Shown here piece by piece: positions 23,234-33,322 of a DNA stretch of 64,000 nucleotides. This stretch comes from Erwinia billingiae Eb661. GTDB taxonomy: Bacteria > Pseudomonadota > Gammaproteobacteria > Enterobacterales > Enterobacteriaceae. Positions within the stretch are counted from its first letter, which is position 1, and the number at the start of each line of letters is the position of its first letter. A program made the translations under genes and the position numbers. The notes under the pieces were generated by a model, which saw only the letters and a program-made list of their open reading frames with translations, was not told where the DNA came from and ran no database searches. The stretch is from NCBI RefSeq assembly GCF_000196615.1, contig NC_014306.1, positions 62,001 to 126,000 of the forward strand, read 5' to 3'.

Positions 23234-24400
23234 TTAATTACGATTAATTAAATCAAGGTACTGTCTGCAAACAGCCTCAATACTGTAAGCACCGACATCA
23301 GGCTTAAGCATTATGGGTGGATGAAGATAAATATCCCGCATTGTCGCCGCCAGCGAATCGTCATTCATTTCTGCCAACCCCCGCGATAATTCGCCGGTCA
23401 GGATGCTGACGGGGCCACCCGGGCAGCGGGTGCTGACCACTGGCGTATGGCAAATTAATGCTTCGACTAATACGTTGCCAAACCCTTCGCTGTCCGAGCT
23501 AACGACCAACAGCTTCGCATGACGGATGTAGGGATAGGGATTGCTGATAAATCCCTTAAAAATGACACGCTTGCTGATGTCTAAGTCAATAGCCAAATCT
23601 TTAATCGCGCGGGTAGCCTCGCTACTTCCCTGGCCAATTAACACCAGCGGCACTTCAAGGCCACTTTTTGCGTAGGCGCGTAACAGCCGGTCATGGCGTT
23701 TGGTCGGATGAAAACGGCCCACATGGACCAGATAGTCCTTACCTTCCATCGAGCAGGGTTTCAGCGAAAGGGCTTCAATGGCGTCAAACTCAAAGGGATT
23801 AAATATCACCTGCTCACGTTTGGGCTGGATTTCAAACGAGCGCTTCAGGTCGTCCACGACGTATTGCGAGACGCCAATGATGTTGCGGCCCTGATAAATG
23901 CGGCGGATTTTGGCCTTTTTAAGCCACAGAGAGAAGCCTTTACGGCGGGCAAGGTATGAGGCAGAAAACACCCCATGCAGGCAGAACCAGGTCTTTTCAG
24001 GTTCAAGGTGCGGGCAGCGGCGGACGATGCGATCCGTCTTGTGCAGATGAGAAATCACCAAATCGAACGGCGTGTCGCTTGTCTCCGCCGCATGGATTTC
24101 TTTATCCAGCTGTGCAGCACGGCGGCTCAGTTCGGTCAGTTTGCGCCACGGTTTTTTGCAGTTATCTTTGATCACCCGGAAATCCAGACCGGGCGGGATG
24201 GCGTACTCACACACCGAACGCAGTGAGAATAACGACACCCGATGTCCACGCTCCATCATCCCCTTTGCAAGGGTTAGCACAACTTTCTCTGCCCCCCCTC
24301 CGGGTAGGCCATCAATGATCATCAAAATGCGCTTGGACAATTTTTTACCCTTAGCCAGAAAAATACTGCGGAGAAGGCGCCGTAGCCTCTTTTGCCGCAT
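23234..24400 (-). CDS. wabH: GT4 glycosyltransferase, WabH-like
   Basis: This 388-residue GT-B protein has the opening ILMIIDGLPGGGAEKVVLTLAKG and the C-lobe motif SSDSEGFGNVLVEAL (E-x7-E type). The pattern and its place in the cluster fit WabH, which adds N-acetylglucosamine to the core galacturonic acid in Klebsiella. A WabN-type deacetylase beside it supports the GlcNAc-then-deacetylation route. The ATG at 24400 adds a basic 20-residue leader; a TTG at 24340 with AGGG 9 nt upstream starts directly at the Rossmann strand and may be the true start. Confidence 0.68.
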   Translation of the reverse strand: MRQKRLRRLLRSIFLAKGKKLSKRILMIIDGLPGGGAEKVVLTLAKGMMERGHRVSLFSLRSVCEYAIPPGLDFRVIKDNCKKPWRKLTELSRRAAQLDKEIHAAETSDTPFDLVISHLHKTDRIVRRCPHLEPEKTWFCLHGVFSASYLARRKGFSLWLKKAKIRRIYQGRNIIGVSQYVVDDLKRSFEIQPKREQVIFNPFEFDAIEALSLKPCSMEGKDYLVHVGRFHPTKRHDRLLRAYAKSGLEVPLVLIGQGSSEATRAIKDLAIDLDISKRVIFKGFISNPYPYIRHAKLLVVSSDSEGFGNVLVEALICHTPVVSTRCPGGPVSILTGELSRGLAEMNDDSLAATMRDIYLHPPIMLKPDVGAYSIEAVCRQYLDLINRN

Positions 24401-24652
24401 AAATGCCGCTCATCTTTTTTTTGATTCAGGCGGATCCTTCTGCCAGAGCTGTGTAGATTATAATCGGGAAAACAAGCCGAACATCAGGGGCTTCCCAATG
24501 TACTCTTTTTTATTAGCTGTAGTTATCTTAGAAAATTAACAGGAAGAGTGCCACAGCATAATCCACTGACAATATTGCCTCGCGAATCTCTTTGCGTCTC
24601 TATTGTCCGCTGCGTAACATACCCGCAGACTAACCAGGAGTATGGAAACGGC

Positions 24653-25612
24653 ATGACCACACCCGCATTTCTCATCACTATTGATACGGAAGGTGACAAC
24701 CTGTGGCGCAATCGCTCGGGTATTGTTACCACCAAAAACGCGGGATATCTCGCACGTTTCCAGCAACTTTGCGATAAATACGGTTTCAAACCGACCTGGT
24801 TGACCAATTATGAAATGGCCATCGACCCGGTTTACCAGGCATTCGCCCGTGATGTGATCGCCCGCGGAACCGGTGAAGTGGGGATGCATTTACATGCCTG
24901 GAACAGTCCGCCAGCGTACTCACTGACTGACGATGACTGGAAATTTCAGCCCTATCTGATCGAATATCCAGTTGATGAAATGCGCCGAAAAATCGCCTTC
25001 ATGACTGAGCTACTGGAAGAGACCTTTCAGACAAAAATGCTCAGCCATCGGGCCGGGCGTTGGGCGTTCAACCAGCAATATGCCCGGCTGCTGGTTGAGT
25101 TTGGCTATAAGGTAGACTGCTCCGTCACGCCTGGTGTGAACTGGCAGTTTTCTCCGGGTGCGCCGCAAGGCTCCGGCGGCACCAACTACACGCATTTCCC
25201 GCGCAATGCCTATTATCTGGATGCAGAAGACATTTCCCGTGAAGGCACCTCGCCGTTGCTGGAGGTGCCAATGAGCATTCAATACAAGCATTCAGGATTG
25301 ATGAACAGCCTGAAACAAGGCTATGACCGTTTACGCGGCAAGCAGCGCAGTCCGTCGGTTCACTGGCTGCGTCCGACGGGCGGTAACGTGCAGCAGATGA
25401 TTGGCGTGGCTGAAAAAACGCTGGCTGCGGGGTCGGATTACGTTGAGTTTATGCTGCACTCGTCCGAATTTATGCCCGATGGCAGCCCGACCTTTAAAAA
25501 TGAAGCGGATATCGATCGCCTTTATGAGGATCTGGAGCAGTTGTTTAACTGGTTACATAGCCGGACCGTCGGGATGACGTTAACGGAATATGCGGCCACT
25601 AAAGCTCGTTGA
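24653..25612 (+). CDS. wabN: WabN-like polysaccharide deacetylase
   Basis: This 319-residue protein has a polysaccharide-deacetylase (NodB-type) fold: the metal/catalytic start ITIDTEGD, the HLHAW histidine motif, SHRAGRW with the conserved Arg, and a late MLHSSEFMP histidine. WabN of Klebsiella removes the acetyl group from core GlcNAc so that outer-core extension can occur. The gene runs opposite to its neighbour wabH and is followed 30 bp later by waaL. The ATG at 24653 is preceded by GGAAAC; upstream codons are not family-like. Confidence 0.8.
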   Translation: MTTPAFLITIDTEGDNLWRNRSGIVTTKNAGYLARFQQLCDKYGFKPTWLTNYEMAIDPVYQAFARDVIARGTGEVGMHLHAWNSPPAYSLTDDDWKFQPYLIEYPVDEMRRKIAFMTELLEETFQTKMLSHRAGRWAFNQQYARLLVEFGYKVDCSVTPGVNWQFSPGAPQGSGGTNYTHFPRNAYYLDAEDISREGTSPLLEVPMSIQYKHSGLMNSLKQGYDRLRGKQRSPSVHWLRPTGGNVQQMIGVAEKTLAAGSDYVEFMLHSSEFMPDGSPTFKNEADIDRLYEDLEQLFNWLHSRTVGMTLTEYAATKAR

Positions 25613-25642
25613 TGTGATAAGCAGGACTCGGTGAGAGAGAAA

Positions 25643-26896
25643 ATGAAAATGAGCTTCAAAGATACGGACTTCCGTGCTGTTTTTTACTTGCTGGCCCTGG
25701 CTTGTACGCTGCTAACCATTATGGTGACCTTTATTGACGTTAAGGGTGCCAAGGTGCTGTTTTACTGGAGCTTCTATTTTTCACTCGCGGGGATTTTGTT
25801 TAACCTGAAAGAGTATGATAAATCGCGGCTATGGTTCATTGGGCTATTGGCCGTGCTTGGCTTGAGTAAGGTCATCTGGTTCTACTGGGAGTATCTGGGC
25901 AGCGCGGATTACAGCGAGTTTAACGACTACTTTAATGCGGGGAAACGCCTGCTGTTGGCGTGCTTTATCGGTTACTGGCTGTTTTCTCAGATGAAGAACT
26001 ATCCGAAAAGAAGTCTTTGGTTAATCCGCAGCGGCTTGCTGGTGGCGTTTTTTGCCGCGACCCTGTTCGGTTTATATCAATACTTTAGTGATATTCACCG
26101 GGTCGCTTTTTCATTAGACCGCGCCACCATATCCGCGTATGGCTATGCGATGCTTTCAACGATGGTGCTGTTTATGCTGGCCACCGAAAAGCATACCCCT
26201 GAAAACATCCTGTTCTGTCTGGCGATCTTTTGTCTGTCCTATTTTATCCTGGTGCAAACCGGCACCCGCAATATGATGGCGGCTTATCCCCTGATTATCC
26301 TGCTGGTTGGCGTACTGCAATTCCGTCACTTCGGCCTGAAGTCATTATTCTCGGTGGTGATTGCCTTGGTGATCTTGGTTGGGGTGAGCTATAAGCCGAT
26401 GATTGAGCCGAAGCTGGACTCGACTCTGCAAGAGTACAATACCTATATCCAGTCGGACGGGAATCAGTTTGGGTCGTTAACCACGCGTCTGGCAATGTGG
26501 CGAGTGGGGTCAGTCTGTTTCATCGCGCATCCTCTGGGGATGAAAACAGAAGATCGTACGGCGTGCTTCGAAAACTATGTGAAAACCCGCCATACAGACA
26601 CCATCTCGCTGATGTATGAGAAAGTGCATTTGCACAACGAATTGCTGGATAGCGCGACGCTACAGGGAATTCAGGGCGCGTTGGTGATGCTGCTGTTTTA
26701 TGTCGTGCTGATTACCTACGCTCTACGAAGCAGAAATGCGTTGATGCTGGCGGTGATGTTTGGGGTAGTGATTAGCGGCCTGAGTGACGTTGTGTTCATC
26801 AGCCGTGAGTTAACGATTTGCGTGGCGTTGATGCTGATCGTCTGCGAGATGTTCAATGCATTGAGAAGGCATCAGCAGAGCAGCCTGGCCCGTTAA
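25643..26896 (+). CDS. waaL: O-antigen ligase WaaL
   Basis: This 417-residue protein has 10-12 transmembrane segments and a long periplasmic loop (about residues 235-345). Family hallmarks are the TGTRNMM arginine segment and VHLHNELLD, whose histidine is important in WaaL enzymes. It ligates undecaprenyl-linked O-antigen to lipid A-core in the periplasm. GAGAGA lies just before the ATG at 25643; a GTG 4 codons upstream is possible. It follows wabN on the plus strand, against the direction of the rest of the waa cluster. Confidence 0.87.
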   Translation: MKMSFKDTDFRAVFYLLALACTLLTIMVTFIDVKGAKVLFYWSFYFSLAGILFNLKEYDKSRLWFIGLLAVLGLSKVIWFYWEYLGSADYSEFNDYFNAGKRLLLACFIGYWLFSQMKNYPKRSLWLIRSGLLVAFFAATLFGLYQYFSDIHRVAFSLDRATISAYGYAMLSTMVLFMLATEKHTPENILFCLAIFCLSYFILVQTGTRNMMAAYPLIILLVGVLQFRHFGLKSLFSVVIALVILVGVSYKPMIEPKLDSTLQEYNTYIQSDGNQFGSLTTRLAMWRVGSVCFIAHPLGMKTEDRTACFENYVKTRHTDTISLMYEKVHLHNELLDSATLQGIQGALVMLLFYVVLITYALRSRNALMLAVMFGVVISGLSDVVFISRELTICVALMLIVCEMFNALRRHQQSSLAR

Positions 26897-26905
26897 CGTC
26901 TTCAC

Positions 26906-26925
26906 CGGGGTCTTCACAGACCCCG
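26906..26925. terminator. Convergent terminator after waaL
   Basis: A perfect 7-bp stem (CGGGGTC / GACCCCG) with a 6-nt loop and TTT following. It overlaps the last codons of the convergent GT2 gene. Confidence 0.65.
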
Positions 26926-27837
26926 TTTACGCACCTTCAGCATTTTTCTTTTGTAGCTGAGTCTGATTTTTCTATCCAACAGGAAACGGCTCAGACTGAC
27001 CCGACCAATACGCTCGTTGACGATCCTGTCCTGACCGCTGCTCCGCAGCGCGTCTGGATAGCGGTTGGCGATATCCAGCCAGTGGCATGTAATTAGCGAG
27101 GCAAAGTTAGCGGGTAAAACCTCATCCATATGCTGCGTTGCCGCAATCAGACAGTCGATTTTCCGCTCGTCTATCGCCGAAGACAGGCTGTTGGCGTGTT
27201 TGCGATAGAGATAGAACCCGCTGTCTGAATAAAGCGTCTTATGACTCAGTGTCAGTAACAGTGGAAATAACCAGCTGTCCTCATAACAAATGAAGTCTGG
27301 AAAAGCGTGCTGCTGGAGCAGATGACGGGCAAAAAACTGGCCAATGAAATGTGCCTGATAGTCACGATGGATCAGAAACCGTTCAACAGACTGACGTTGA
27401 GTCAGTATTTCAGGTGACTTTGCCTGCCAGATGGGCTGATTGGCAATATCACCACGCACCTCAATAATCTTACTCAGGAAAATGTCCGGCGCGTGCTCTT
27501 GCAACGTGACCAGCCGATCCTGCAAAGCATCAGGCAGGAGTTGATCGTCACTGTCGACCATCAGCAGGTAATCGCCCGTCGCCAGGCTCACCGCCTGATT
27601 ACGAACTTTACCGACGTTTCGGTGGGCTGAAAGGACGCTGCGAAGACGGGGTAATTGCCGTGCATAGCGATCGATAATGGCCTGCGTGCCGTCCGTGGAA
27701 CCATCATTAACGATGATGATTTCAGCTTGATCGAGTGCCTCACCCAATGAAGCCACAATGCTGTCGAGCGTTGCAGCAAGATAGGCTTCACTGTTATGGG
27801 CGGCAATCAGGATGCTGAGCGGGCAGGCGTTGGTCAT
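26914..27837 (-). CDS. GT2 glycosyltransferase of the LPS core cluster
   Basis: This 307-residue GT2 protein has LSILIAAHNSE, IIIVNDGSTDGT and MVDSDDQ (DxD metal site), then a basic C-terminus. Its stop-side overlaps the waaL terminator and its start overlaps waaC by 4 bp, so it is the last gene of hldD-waaF-waaC-GT2. It probably acts on the inner core or its first outer residues. I do not recognise a named orthologue. Confidence 0.75.
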   Translation of the reverse strand: MTNACPLSILIAAHNSEAYLAATLDSIVASLGEALDQAEIIIVNDGSTDGTQAIIDRYARQLPRLRSVLSAHRNVGKVRNQAVSLATGDYLLMVDSDDQLLPDALQDRLVTLQEHAPDIFLSKIIEVRGDIANQPIWQAKSPEILTQRQSVERFLIHRDYQAHFIGQFFARHLLQQHAFPDFICYEDSWLFPLLLTLSHKTLYSDSGFYLYRKHANSLSSAIDERKIDCLIAATQHMDEVLPANFASLITCHWLDIANRYPDALRSSGQDRIVNERIGRVSLSRFLLDRKIRLSYKRKMLKVRKRGL

Positions 27838-28823
27838 TGGCTTAACGGTACCGGTAAGGCGATAGCGGGCAATAGCAGCGACATGACATTCTCAGCGGTA
27901 ATCGAGGCCATATTATTGCCCTGCCCGGGACGTAGCACGCACTGGTTCTTGCCGTAACCGCCTATCAATCCCGGGTCGGTCGGGCCATAAAGCGTGATAT
28001 TCGGGCGATCCAGCGCGGCGGTAAGATGGCTTAAACCGGTATCGACGGAGACGACTGCTCTGGCGCCTGCCAGCGTGCGGGCAACCTGCTCAAGCGTCAG
28101 CTTAGGCAGCACGTCGACATAGCTAAACCCTTCGGCCAGCCTGATGGCGCGCTGGTGTTCGTGGTCAGCGCCCCACGGTAATTTAATCCTCAGGCCGCTG
28201 TCGGCGAGTAAACCAATCAGCTCGCGCCAATGACTTTCTGGCCAGTGTTTGGCATCACGCGTGGTGGCATGGAGGAACACCAGGTACTGTCCGGCATCAG
28301 ATGGCGGCTCGCTAAGGAAATGCTGCGCGATGGCGTAATCCCCTTCGCTATCCGGCATCGGGTAAGCAAGACTTTTGGCGAAAAGCTCGCGGGTTCGCTG
28401 CACGGCGTGTTGTTTTTTACTGATTTCATGGCGCTCGTCATACCACCAGCTGGCGAAAGGTTCGCGCGCACTGCGGCTGTCCTGACCATGCTTCACGCCT
28501 TTTGCAATGCGCGTGACCAGCGCGGCGCTTTTGATCAGTCCCTGTGCATCGATCACCACATCATACTGGCGCGACTGCACTTCGCGTTTAAACAGGAAGC
28601 GCTCTTCGCGGACTTCACTGCCAAACCAGTGTTTACGCCAGCGGCGGATGGCCACCGGGATCACTTTATCCACGGCAGGATGCCAGGCGGGGATCTGCGC
28701 AAAGCCTTCCTCCACCACCCAGTCAAAGCGAATGCCGGGAATAGCTTGCATGGCATCAGTCAGCGCCGGAAGCGTGTGCAACACGTCGCCCATGGAGGAG
28801 GTTTTAACAATCAGGACGTGCAT
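27834..28823 (-). CDS. waaC: LPS heptosyltransferase I WaaC
   Basis: This 329-residue GT9 enzyme adds the first L,D-heptose to Kdo. It follows E. coli WaaC closely: VLIVKTSSMGDVLHTLPALTDA, FDWVVEEGFAQIP, LHATTRDAKHWPE and SVDTGLSHLTAALDRPN. It overlaps waaF by 13 bp and the downstream GT2 gene by 4 bp. Confidence 0.95.
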   Translation of the reverse strand: MHVLIVKTSSMGDVLHTLPALTDAMQAIPGIRFDWVVEEGFAQIPAWHPAVDKVIPVAIRRWRKHWFGSEVREERFLFKREVQSRQYDVVIDAQGLIKSAALVTRIAKGVKHGQDSRSAREPFASWWYDERHEISKKQHAVQRTRELFAKSLAYPMPDSEGDYAIAQHFLSEPPSDAGQYLVFLHATTRDAKHWPESHWRELIGLLADSGLRIKLPWGADHEHQRAIRLAEGFSYVDVLPKLTLEQVARTLAGARAVVSVDTGLSHLTAALDRPNITLYGPTDPGLIGGYGKNQCVLRPGQGNNMASITAENVMSLLLPAIALPVPLSQ

Positions 28824-29872
28824 GTTTTTTCCTCGTCATCCGCTAACAAGGCCGTCAGCTCGGCGATCACCCGCTCAGGCTGAATATCGATCAGGCTCTG
28901 ATGATAGCCTTCTTCCGCATCCCCTTTACGTACCTTGTGGTAGCCGGTGATCAGGCGGATGACGCGTGCTTTGTCGGACAACGGCGGCGTAAAGTCAGGG
29001 CTGCTTGGGCCGTAGAGTGCGATCAGCGGACGATCCAGCGCGGCGGCAATGTGCATCAGACCGGAATCGTTGCTCACCACCGCGCGGCAATGCGCCAGCA
29101 AAATCACCGCCTGTTCCAGCTGGGTTTCGCCTGCCAGATTGCGGCAATGTGCACGCGAATCTTCCTGCAGGCTTTGCAGGATCTGTTCGCCCGTCACTTT
29201 ATCTTTGGCCGAACCAAACAGGATGATTTGATAGCCACGGTTGATCAGGCTCTGCGCCAGCTCAGCGTAGTGGTAATGCGGCCAGCGTTTTGCCGGACCA
29301 AATTCTGCGCCAGGGCAAAAACCGATCGCGGGACGATCTGCCGATAAGCCGAACGCCGCGGCGGTCGTCAGCTTTTCAGCTTCATTGACCTGCAGCTTCG
29401 GCCACAGCAGCGGCTGCGGCAGCTGGGCCGCATGGCTGTAGCGCGATTTGTCGTAGGCCAGCGCCACATAGCGCTCAACCATTAAAGGCCACGCGGCTTT
29501 ATCCAGCACCCGCACGTCGTTCAGCAGCCCGTAGCGCATTTCACCGCGCCAGCCGGTGCGGGTTTTGATATCGGCAAAGAAGGGAACTAACGCGGACTTA
29601 AACGAGTTGGGCAACACGTAAGCCCGATCGTAACCTTTGCTGCGCAAGGCTTTGCCCAGACGACGACGCTCGCCTAATGCCAGCGCACCATGGCCCAGCG
29701 GCATCGCCAGCGCTTCGTTGACCTCTGGCATACGCGATAACAGTGGACGGCACCACGCGGGTGCCATCACATCAATTATCGCGTCGGGTTCAGCCGCCTT
29801 CAACGTGCGATAGAGACTTTGCGACATCATCATATCGCCAACCCATGAAGGGCCGATTACCAGAATCTTCAT
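28811..29872 (-). CDS. waaF: LPS heptosyltransferase II WaaF
   Basis: This 353-residue GT9 enzyme adds the second heptose. Features are ILVIGPSWVGDMMMSQSLYRTLK, FCPGAEFGPAKRWP and SNDSGLMHIAAALDRPLIALYGP. It lies 16 bp after hldD and overlaps waaC, the conserved hldD-waaF-waaC order. Confidence 0.95.
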   Translation of the reverse strand: MKILVIGPSWVGDMMMSQSLYRTLKAAEPDAIIDVMAPAWCRPLLSRMPEVNEALAMPLGHGALALGERRRLGKALRSKGYDRAYVLPNSFKSALVPFFADIKTRTGWRGEMRYGLLNDVRVLDKAAWPLMVERYVALAYDKSRYSHAAQLPQPLLWPKLQVNEAEKLTTAAAFGLSADRPAIGFCPGAEFGPAKRWPHYHYAELAQSLINRGYQIILFGSAKDKVTGEQILQSLQEDSRAHCRNLAGETQLEQAVILLAHCRAVVSNDSGLMHIAAALDRPLIALYGPSSPDFTPPLSDKARVIRLITGYHKVRKGDAEEGYHQSLIDIQPERVIAELTALLADDEEKTCTS

Positions 29873-29888
29873 TGCCGGAATTGTCCCG

Positions 29889-30821
29889 TTACGCCTTGCG
29901 GTTCAGCCATGCCATATATTCAGCGACGCCTTCAGCGACGGTTTTGAACGGCTTATCATAGCCCGCTGCCAGCAGGTTGGTTTGATCCGCCTGGGTGTAG
30001 GCCTGGTAGCGTCCCTTCAGTTTTTCCGGGAAAGGAATGTATTCGATTTCCCCTTTCTGATGGAAATTCAGCGCCGCATCGGCCACTTCCTGGAACGACT
30101 CGGCACGACCGGTACCGCAGTTGAAGATGCCGGAAACGTTATTTTCCCAGAACCACAGGTTCACCGACGCCACATCTTCCACGTAGATAAAATCACGCTT
30201 AAAGGTGTCGCTGCCTTCAAACAGCTTGGGATTTTCGCCGTTGTTTAACTGGGTGTTCAGGTGGAAAGCCACGCTGGCCATGCTGCCTTTATGGCCTTCA
30301 CGCGGACCATACACATTGAAGTAGCGGAAACCACAGACCTGCGAACCCGCTTCCGGCAGGATCTGACGGACATAGTGATCGAACAGCATTTTGGAATAGC
30401 CGTAGACGTTCAGCGGCTCTTCATACTGGCGCTCTTCGATAAAGTTATCGTTGCGGCCGCCGTAAGTGGCTGCGGAAGAGGCATACAGAAACGGGATTTC
30501 GTGCTCGAGGCAGTAGTGCAGCAGCTCTTTGGAGTACTGATAGTTGTTGTCCATCATGTACTTGCCGTCCCACTCGGTGGTGGATGAGCAGGCGCCTTCA
30601 TGGAAGATCGCTTCAACATCGCCGAAATCTTCATCGGCCAGAATGCTGATCAGAAAGTCTTCTTTATCCATGTAATCGGCAATATTCAAATCCACCAGAT
30701 TGACGAATTTGGTGCCGTCTTTCAGGTTGTCGACCACCAGGATATCGGTATGGCCTTTGTCATTCAGCGCTTTAATAATGTTGCTACCGATAAGTCCTGC
30801 GCCGCCGGTGACGATAATCAT
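29889..30821 (-). CDS. hldD: ADP-glyceromanno-heptose 6-epimerase HldD
   Basis: This 310-residue short-chain dehydrogenase/epimerase converts ADP-D,D-heptose to ADP-L,D-heptose for the inner core. The NADP site is GGAGLIGSN and the catalytic Tyr/Lys pair is in [10 protein letters not shown]. Two ATG codons are 6 nt apart; 30821 is preferred since AAGG lies 9 nt upstream, against only 3 nt for 30827. It is the first gene of the hldD-waaF-waaC operon and diverges from kbl across about 230 bp. Confidence 0.96.
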   Translation of the reverse strand: MIIVTGGAGLIGSNIIKALNDKGHTDILVVDNLKDGTKFVNLVDLNIADYMDKEDFLISILADEDFGDVEAIFHEGACSSTTEWDGKYMMDNNYQYSKELLHYCLEHEIPFLYASSAATYGGRNDNFIEERQYEEPLNVYGYSKMLFDHYVRQILPEAGSQVCGFRYFNVYGPREGHKGSMASVAFHLNTQLNNGENPKLFEGSDTFKRDFIYVEDVASVNLWFWENNVSGIFNCGTGRAESFQEVADAALNFHQKGEIEYIPFPEKLKGRYQAYTQADQTNLLAAGYDKPFKTVAEGVAEYMAWLNRKA

Positions 30822-31052
30822 GAGCATTAACCTTTAAACAGGGGGGTGAAACGGGAGGTTTCACACGCTAATGCCTCTTATCATAACATCTGATGCGGCG
30901 TCAGACAGCCAGATGACTCCGTAACGGAATGTAATTGTTGGAAGCTGGCGTTAATTATGCTGCGAAAATCACACTACACGATCTGTATCCTCGTCCCATC
31001 CCTTGCCCTTCAGTAAGATATTCCGCTACTAAGCCTGTTTCGGAGTATGAAA

Positions 31053-32255
31053 ATGTCATCGCCATTTTATCAGCAACTTACGCAACAATTACGGGAAGTC
31101 GAGGCGGAAGGGCTGTTTAAGTCCGAACGCCTGATTACCTCCGCGCAACAGGCCAATATCGAACTGGAAGGCGGCGGGAAAGTCGTTAACTTCTGCGCAA
31201 ATAATTACCTGGGTTTGGCTAATCATCCCGCCCTGATCGCCGCGGCGAAGGAAGGCATGGACAGCCACGGATTTGGCATGGCGTCGGTACGCTTTATTTG
31301 CGGCACGCAGGACAGCCATAAACAGCTGGAAAATCAGCTGGCGGAATTTTTGGGCATGGAAGATGCCATTCTCTATTCCTCCTGCTTTGATGCTAACGGC
31401 GGTTTGTTCGAAACGCTGCTTGGGCCGGAAGATGCGATTATTTCTGACGCGTTGAATCACGCGTCGATTATTGATGGCGTACGGTTATGCAAAGCTAAAC
31501 GTTACCGTTACGCCAACAACGATATGACGGAACTGGAAGCGCGGCTGGAAGAAGCCAAAGCGGCCGGCGCGCGCCATATCATGATCGCCACCGACGGCGT
31601 TTTCTCCATGGATGGCGTGATCGCCAACCTTAAGGGCATCTGTGATGCGGCGGATCGCTTTGGCGCGCTGGTGATGGTCGATGATTCTCATGCCGTTGGC
31701 TTTGTGGGCGCAGGCGGTCGGGGCACGCACGAATACTGCGAGGTGATGGGCCGGGTCGATATCATCACCGGTACGCTGGGCAAAGCGCTGGGTGGCGCTT
31801 CGGGTGGCTACACGGCGGCTAAAAAAGAGGTGATCGAATGGCTTCGCCAGCGATCCCGTCCTTATCTGTTCTCGAATTCGCTGGCGCCGGCCATTGTTGC
31901 CGCCTCAATACGTGTGCTGGATATGCTGACCGAAGGAGATGGTTTACGTCAGCGTCTGTGGGACAACGCAAAATTTTTCCGTGCCGAAATGACCAAAGCC
32001 GGGTTTACCCTGGCCGGCGCCGATCACGCCATTATTCCGGTGATGCTTGGCGAAGCGAAAGTAGCGCAGGAATTTGCCCGGCTGTTGCAGCAGGAAGGCA
32101 TCTACGTCACCGGCTTCTTCTATCCCGTGGTGCCGAAAGGGCAGGCAAGGATCCGCACGCAAATCTCGGCGGGACACAGCCATGAGCAGTTAGTCCATGC
32201 GGTGGATGCTTTCAGCCGGATTGGCAAAAAGCTTGGCGTGATTAAGGAGGCGTGA
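31053..32255 (+). CDS. kbl: 2-amino-3-ketobutyrate CoA ligase
   Basis: This 400-residue PLP enzyme of the alpha-oxoamine synthase family cleaves 2-amino-3-ketobutyrate with CoA to glycine and acetyl-CoA in threonine catabolism. The PLP lysine is in [14 protein letters not shown]. The ATG at 31053 has CGGAG 7-8 nt upstream, better than the ATG at 31047. It overlaps tdh by 1 bp (TGATG). Confidence 0.96.
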   Translation: MSSPFYQQLTQQLREVEAEGLFKSERLITSAQQANIELEGGGKVVNFCANNYLGLANHPALIAAAKEGMDSHGFGMASVRFICGTQDSHKQLENQLAEFLGMEDAILYSSCFDANGGLFETLLGPEDAIISDALNHASIIDGVRLCKAKRYRYANNDMTELEARLEEAKAAGARHIMIATDGVFSMDGVIANLKGICDAADRFGALVMVDDSHAVGFVGAGGRGTHEYCEVMGRVDIITGTLGKALGGASGGYTAAKKEVIEWLRQRSRPYLFSNSLAPAIVAASIRVLDMLTEGDGLRQRLWDNAKFFRAEMTKAGFTLAGADHAIIPVMLGEAKVAQEFARLLQQEGIYVTGFFYPVVPKGQARIRTQISAGHSHEQLVHAVDAFSRIGKKLGVIKEA

Positions 32256-33280
32256 TGAAAGCATTAGCGAAGCTGCGCGCGGAAGAAGGGATCTGGATGG
32301 TTCACGATGCGCCTGTCCCCGAGCCGGGTCACAATGACCTGCTGATCAAAATTCGTAAAACCGCCATTTGCGGCACGGATGTGCATATCTATAACTGGGA
32401 TGAATGGTCACAGAAAACCATTCCCGTGCCGATGATCACCGGGCATGAATATGTTGGTGAAGTGGTCGGGATCGGTCAGGAAGTGAAGGGCTTCTCGCTG
32501 GGCGATCGGGTTTCCGGGGAAGGGCATATTACCTGTGGCCACTGCCGAAACTGCCGGGCGGGGAAAACCCATCTTTGCCGCAATACGGTCGGCGTTGGCG
32601 TTAACCGGCAGGGCTGCTTTGCGGAATACCTGGCGATCCCCGCGTTTAATGCCTTTCGTATTCCCGACAACATTTCTGATGAGCTGGCAGCGATTTTCGA
32701 CCCTTTTGGTAATGCGGTGCATACGGCGCTGTCATTCGATTTGGTCGGCGAAGATGTGCTGATTTCAGGTGCCGGCCCGATTGGCATTATGGCGGCAGCA
32801 ATCTGCCGTCATGTCGGCGCCAGGCTTGTGGTGATCACCGACGTGAATGACTATCGCCTCGATCTGGCCCGCAAGATGGGGGTGACCCGCGCGGTGAACG
32901 TCAGCCAGCAAAAGCTGGTGGACGTGATGCAGGAACTGGGCATGACCGAAGGATTTGACGTAGGACTGGAGATGTCCGGCGCACCGGCAGCGTTCAGAAC
33001 GCTGTTAAGCGTGATGAATAACGGTGGCCGCATTGCATTACTCGGCATTCCCCCTTCAGAGATGTCGATTGACTGGAATCAGGTGATTTTCAAGGGACTG
33101 TTTATCAAAGGGATTTATGGCCGGGAAATGTTCGAGACCTGGTACAAAATGGCGGCATTAATCCAGTCCGGGCTGGATATCACGCCGATCATTACCCATC
33201 ACTTTGGGATTGATGATTTTCAGGCGGGGTTTGATCAAATGCGCTCGGGCCTTTCAGGCAAGGTGATTCTGGACTGGTAA
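32255..33280 (+). CDS. tdh: L-threonine 3-dehydrogenase
   Basis: This 341-residue zinc alcohol dehydrogenase-family enzyme oxidises threonine to 2-amino-3-ketobutyrate, the substrate of Kbl. The catalytic zinc cysteine is in AICGTDVH, the structural zinc uses the four cysteines of [15 protein letters not shown], and the NAD site is [18 protein letters not shown] precedes the ATG. The operon ends at the hairpin at 33289. Confidence 0.97.
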   Translation: MKALAKLRAEEGIWMVHDAPVPEPGHNDLLIKIRKTAICGTDVHIYNWDEWSQKTIPVPMITGHEYVGEVVGIGQEVKGFSLGDRVSGEGHITCGHCRNCRAGKTHLCRNTVGVGVNRQGCFAEYLAIPAFNAFRIPDNISDELAAIFDPFGNAVHTALSFDLVGEDVLISGAGPIGIMAAAICRHVGARLVVITDVNDYRLDLARKMGVTRAVNVSQQKLVDVMQELGMTEGFDVGLEMSGAPAAFRTLLSVMNNGGRIALLGIPPSEMSIDWNQVIFKGLFIKGIYGREMFETWYKMAALIQSGLDITPIITHHFGIDDFQAGFDQMRSGLSGKVILDW

Positions 33281-33288
33281 TCAATCTG

Positions 33289-33316
33289 TTGGGTCGGCAA
33301 TGGGCCGACCCAATTT
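33289..33316. terminator. Convergent terminator after tdh
   Basis: A perfect 10-bp stem (TTGGGTCGGC / GCCGACCCAA) with a 5-nt loop, ending in TTT, between tdh and the convergent glycosyltransferase gene. Confidence 0.8.
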
Positions 33317-33322
33317 ACAATG

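Noticed and set aside
24401..24652. ATTATAAT near 24456 as promoter of wabN or wabH
   Set aside because: The hexamer is palindromic and no convincing -35 lies 16-18 bp away on either strand.
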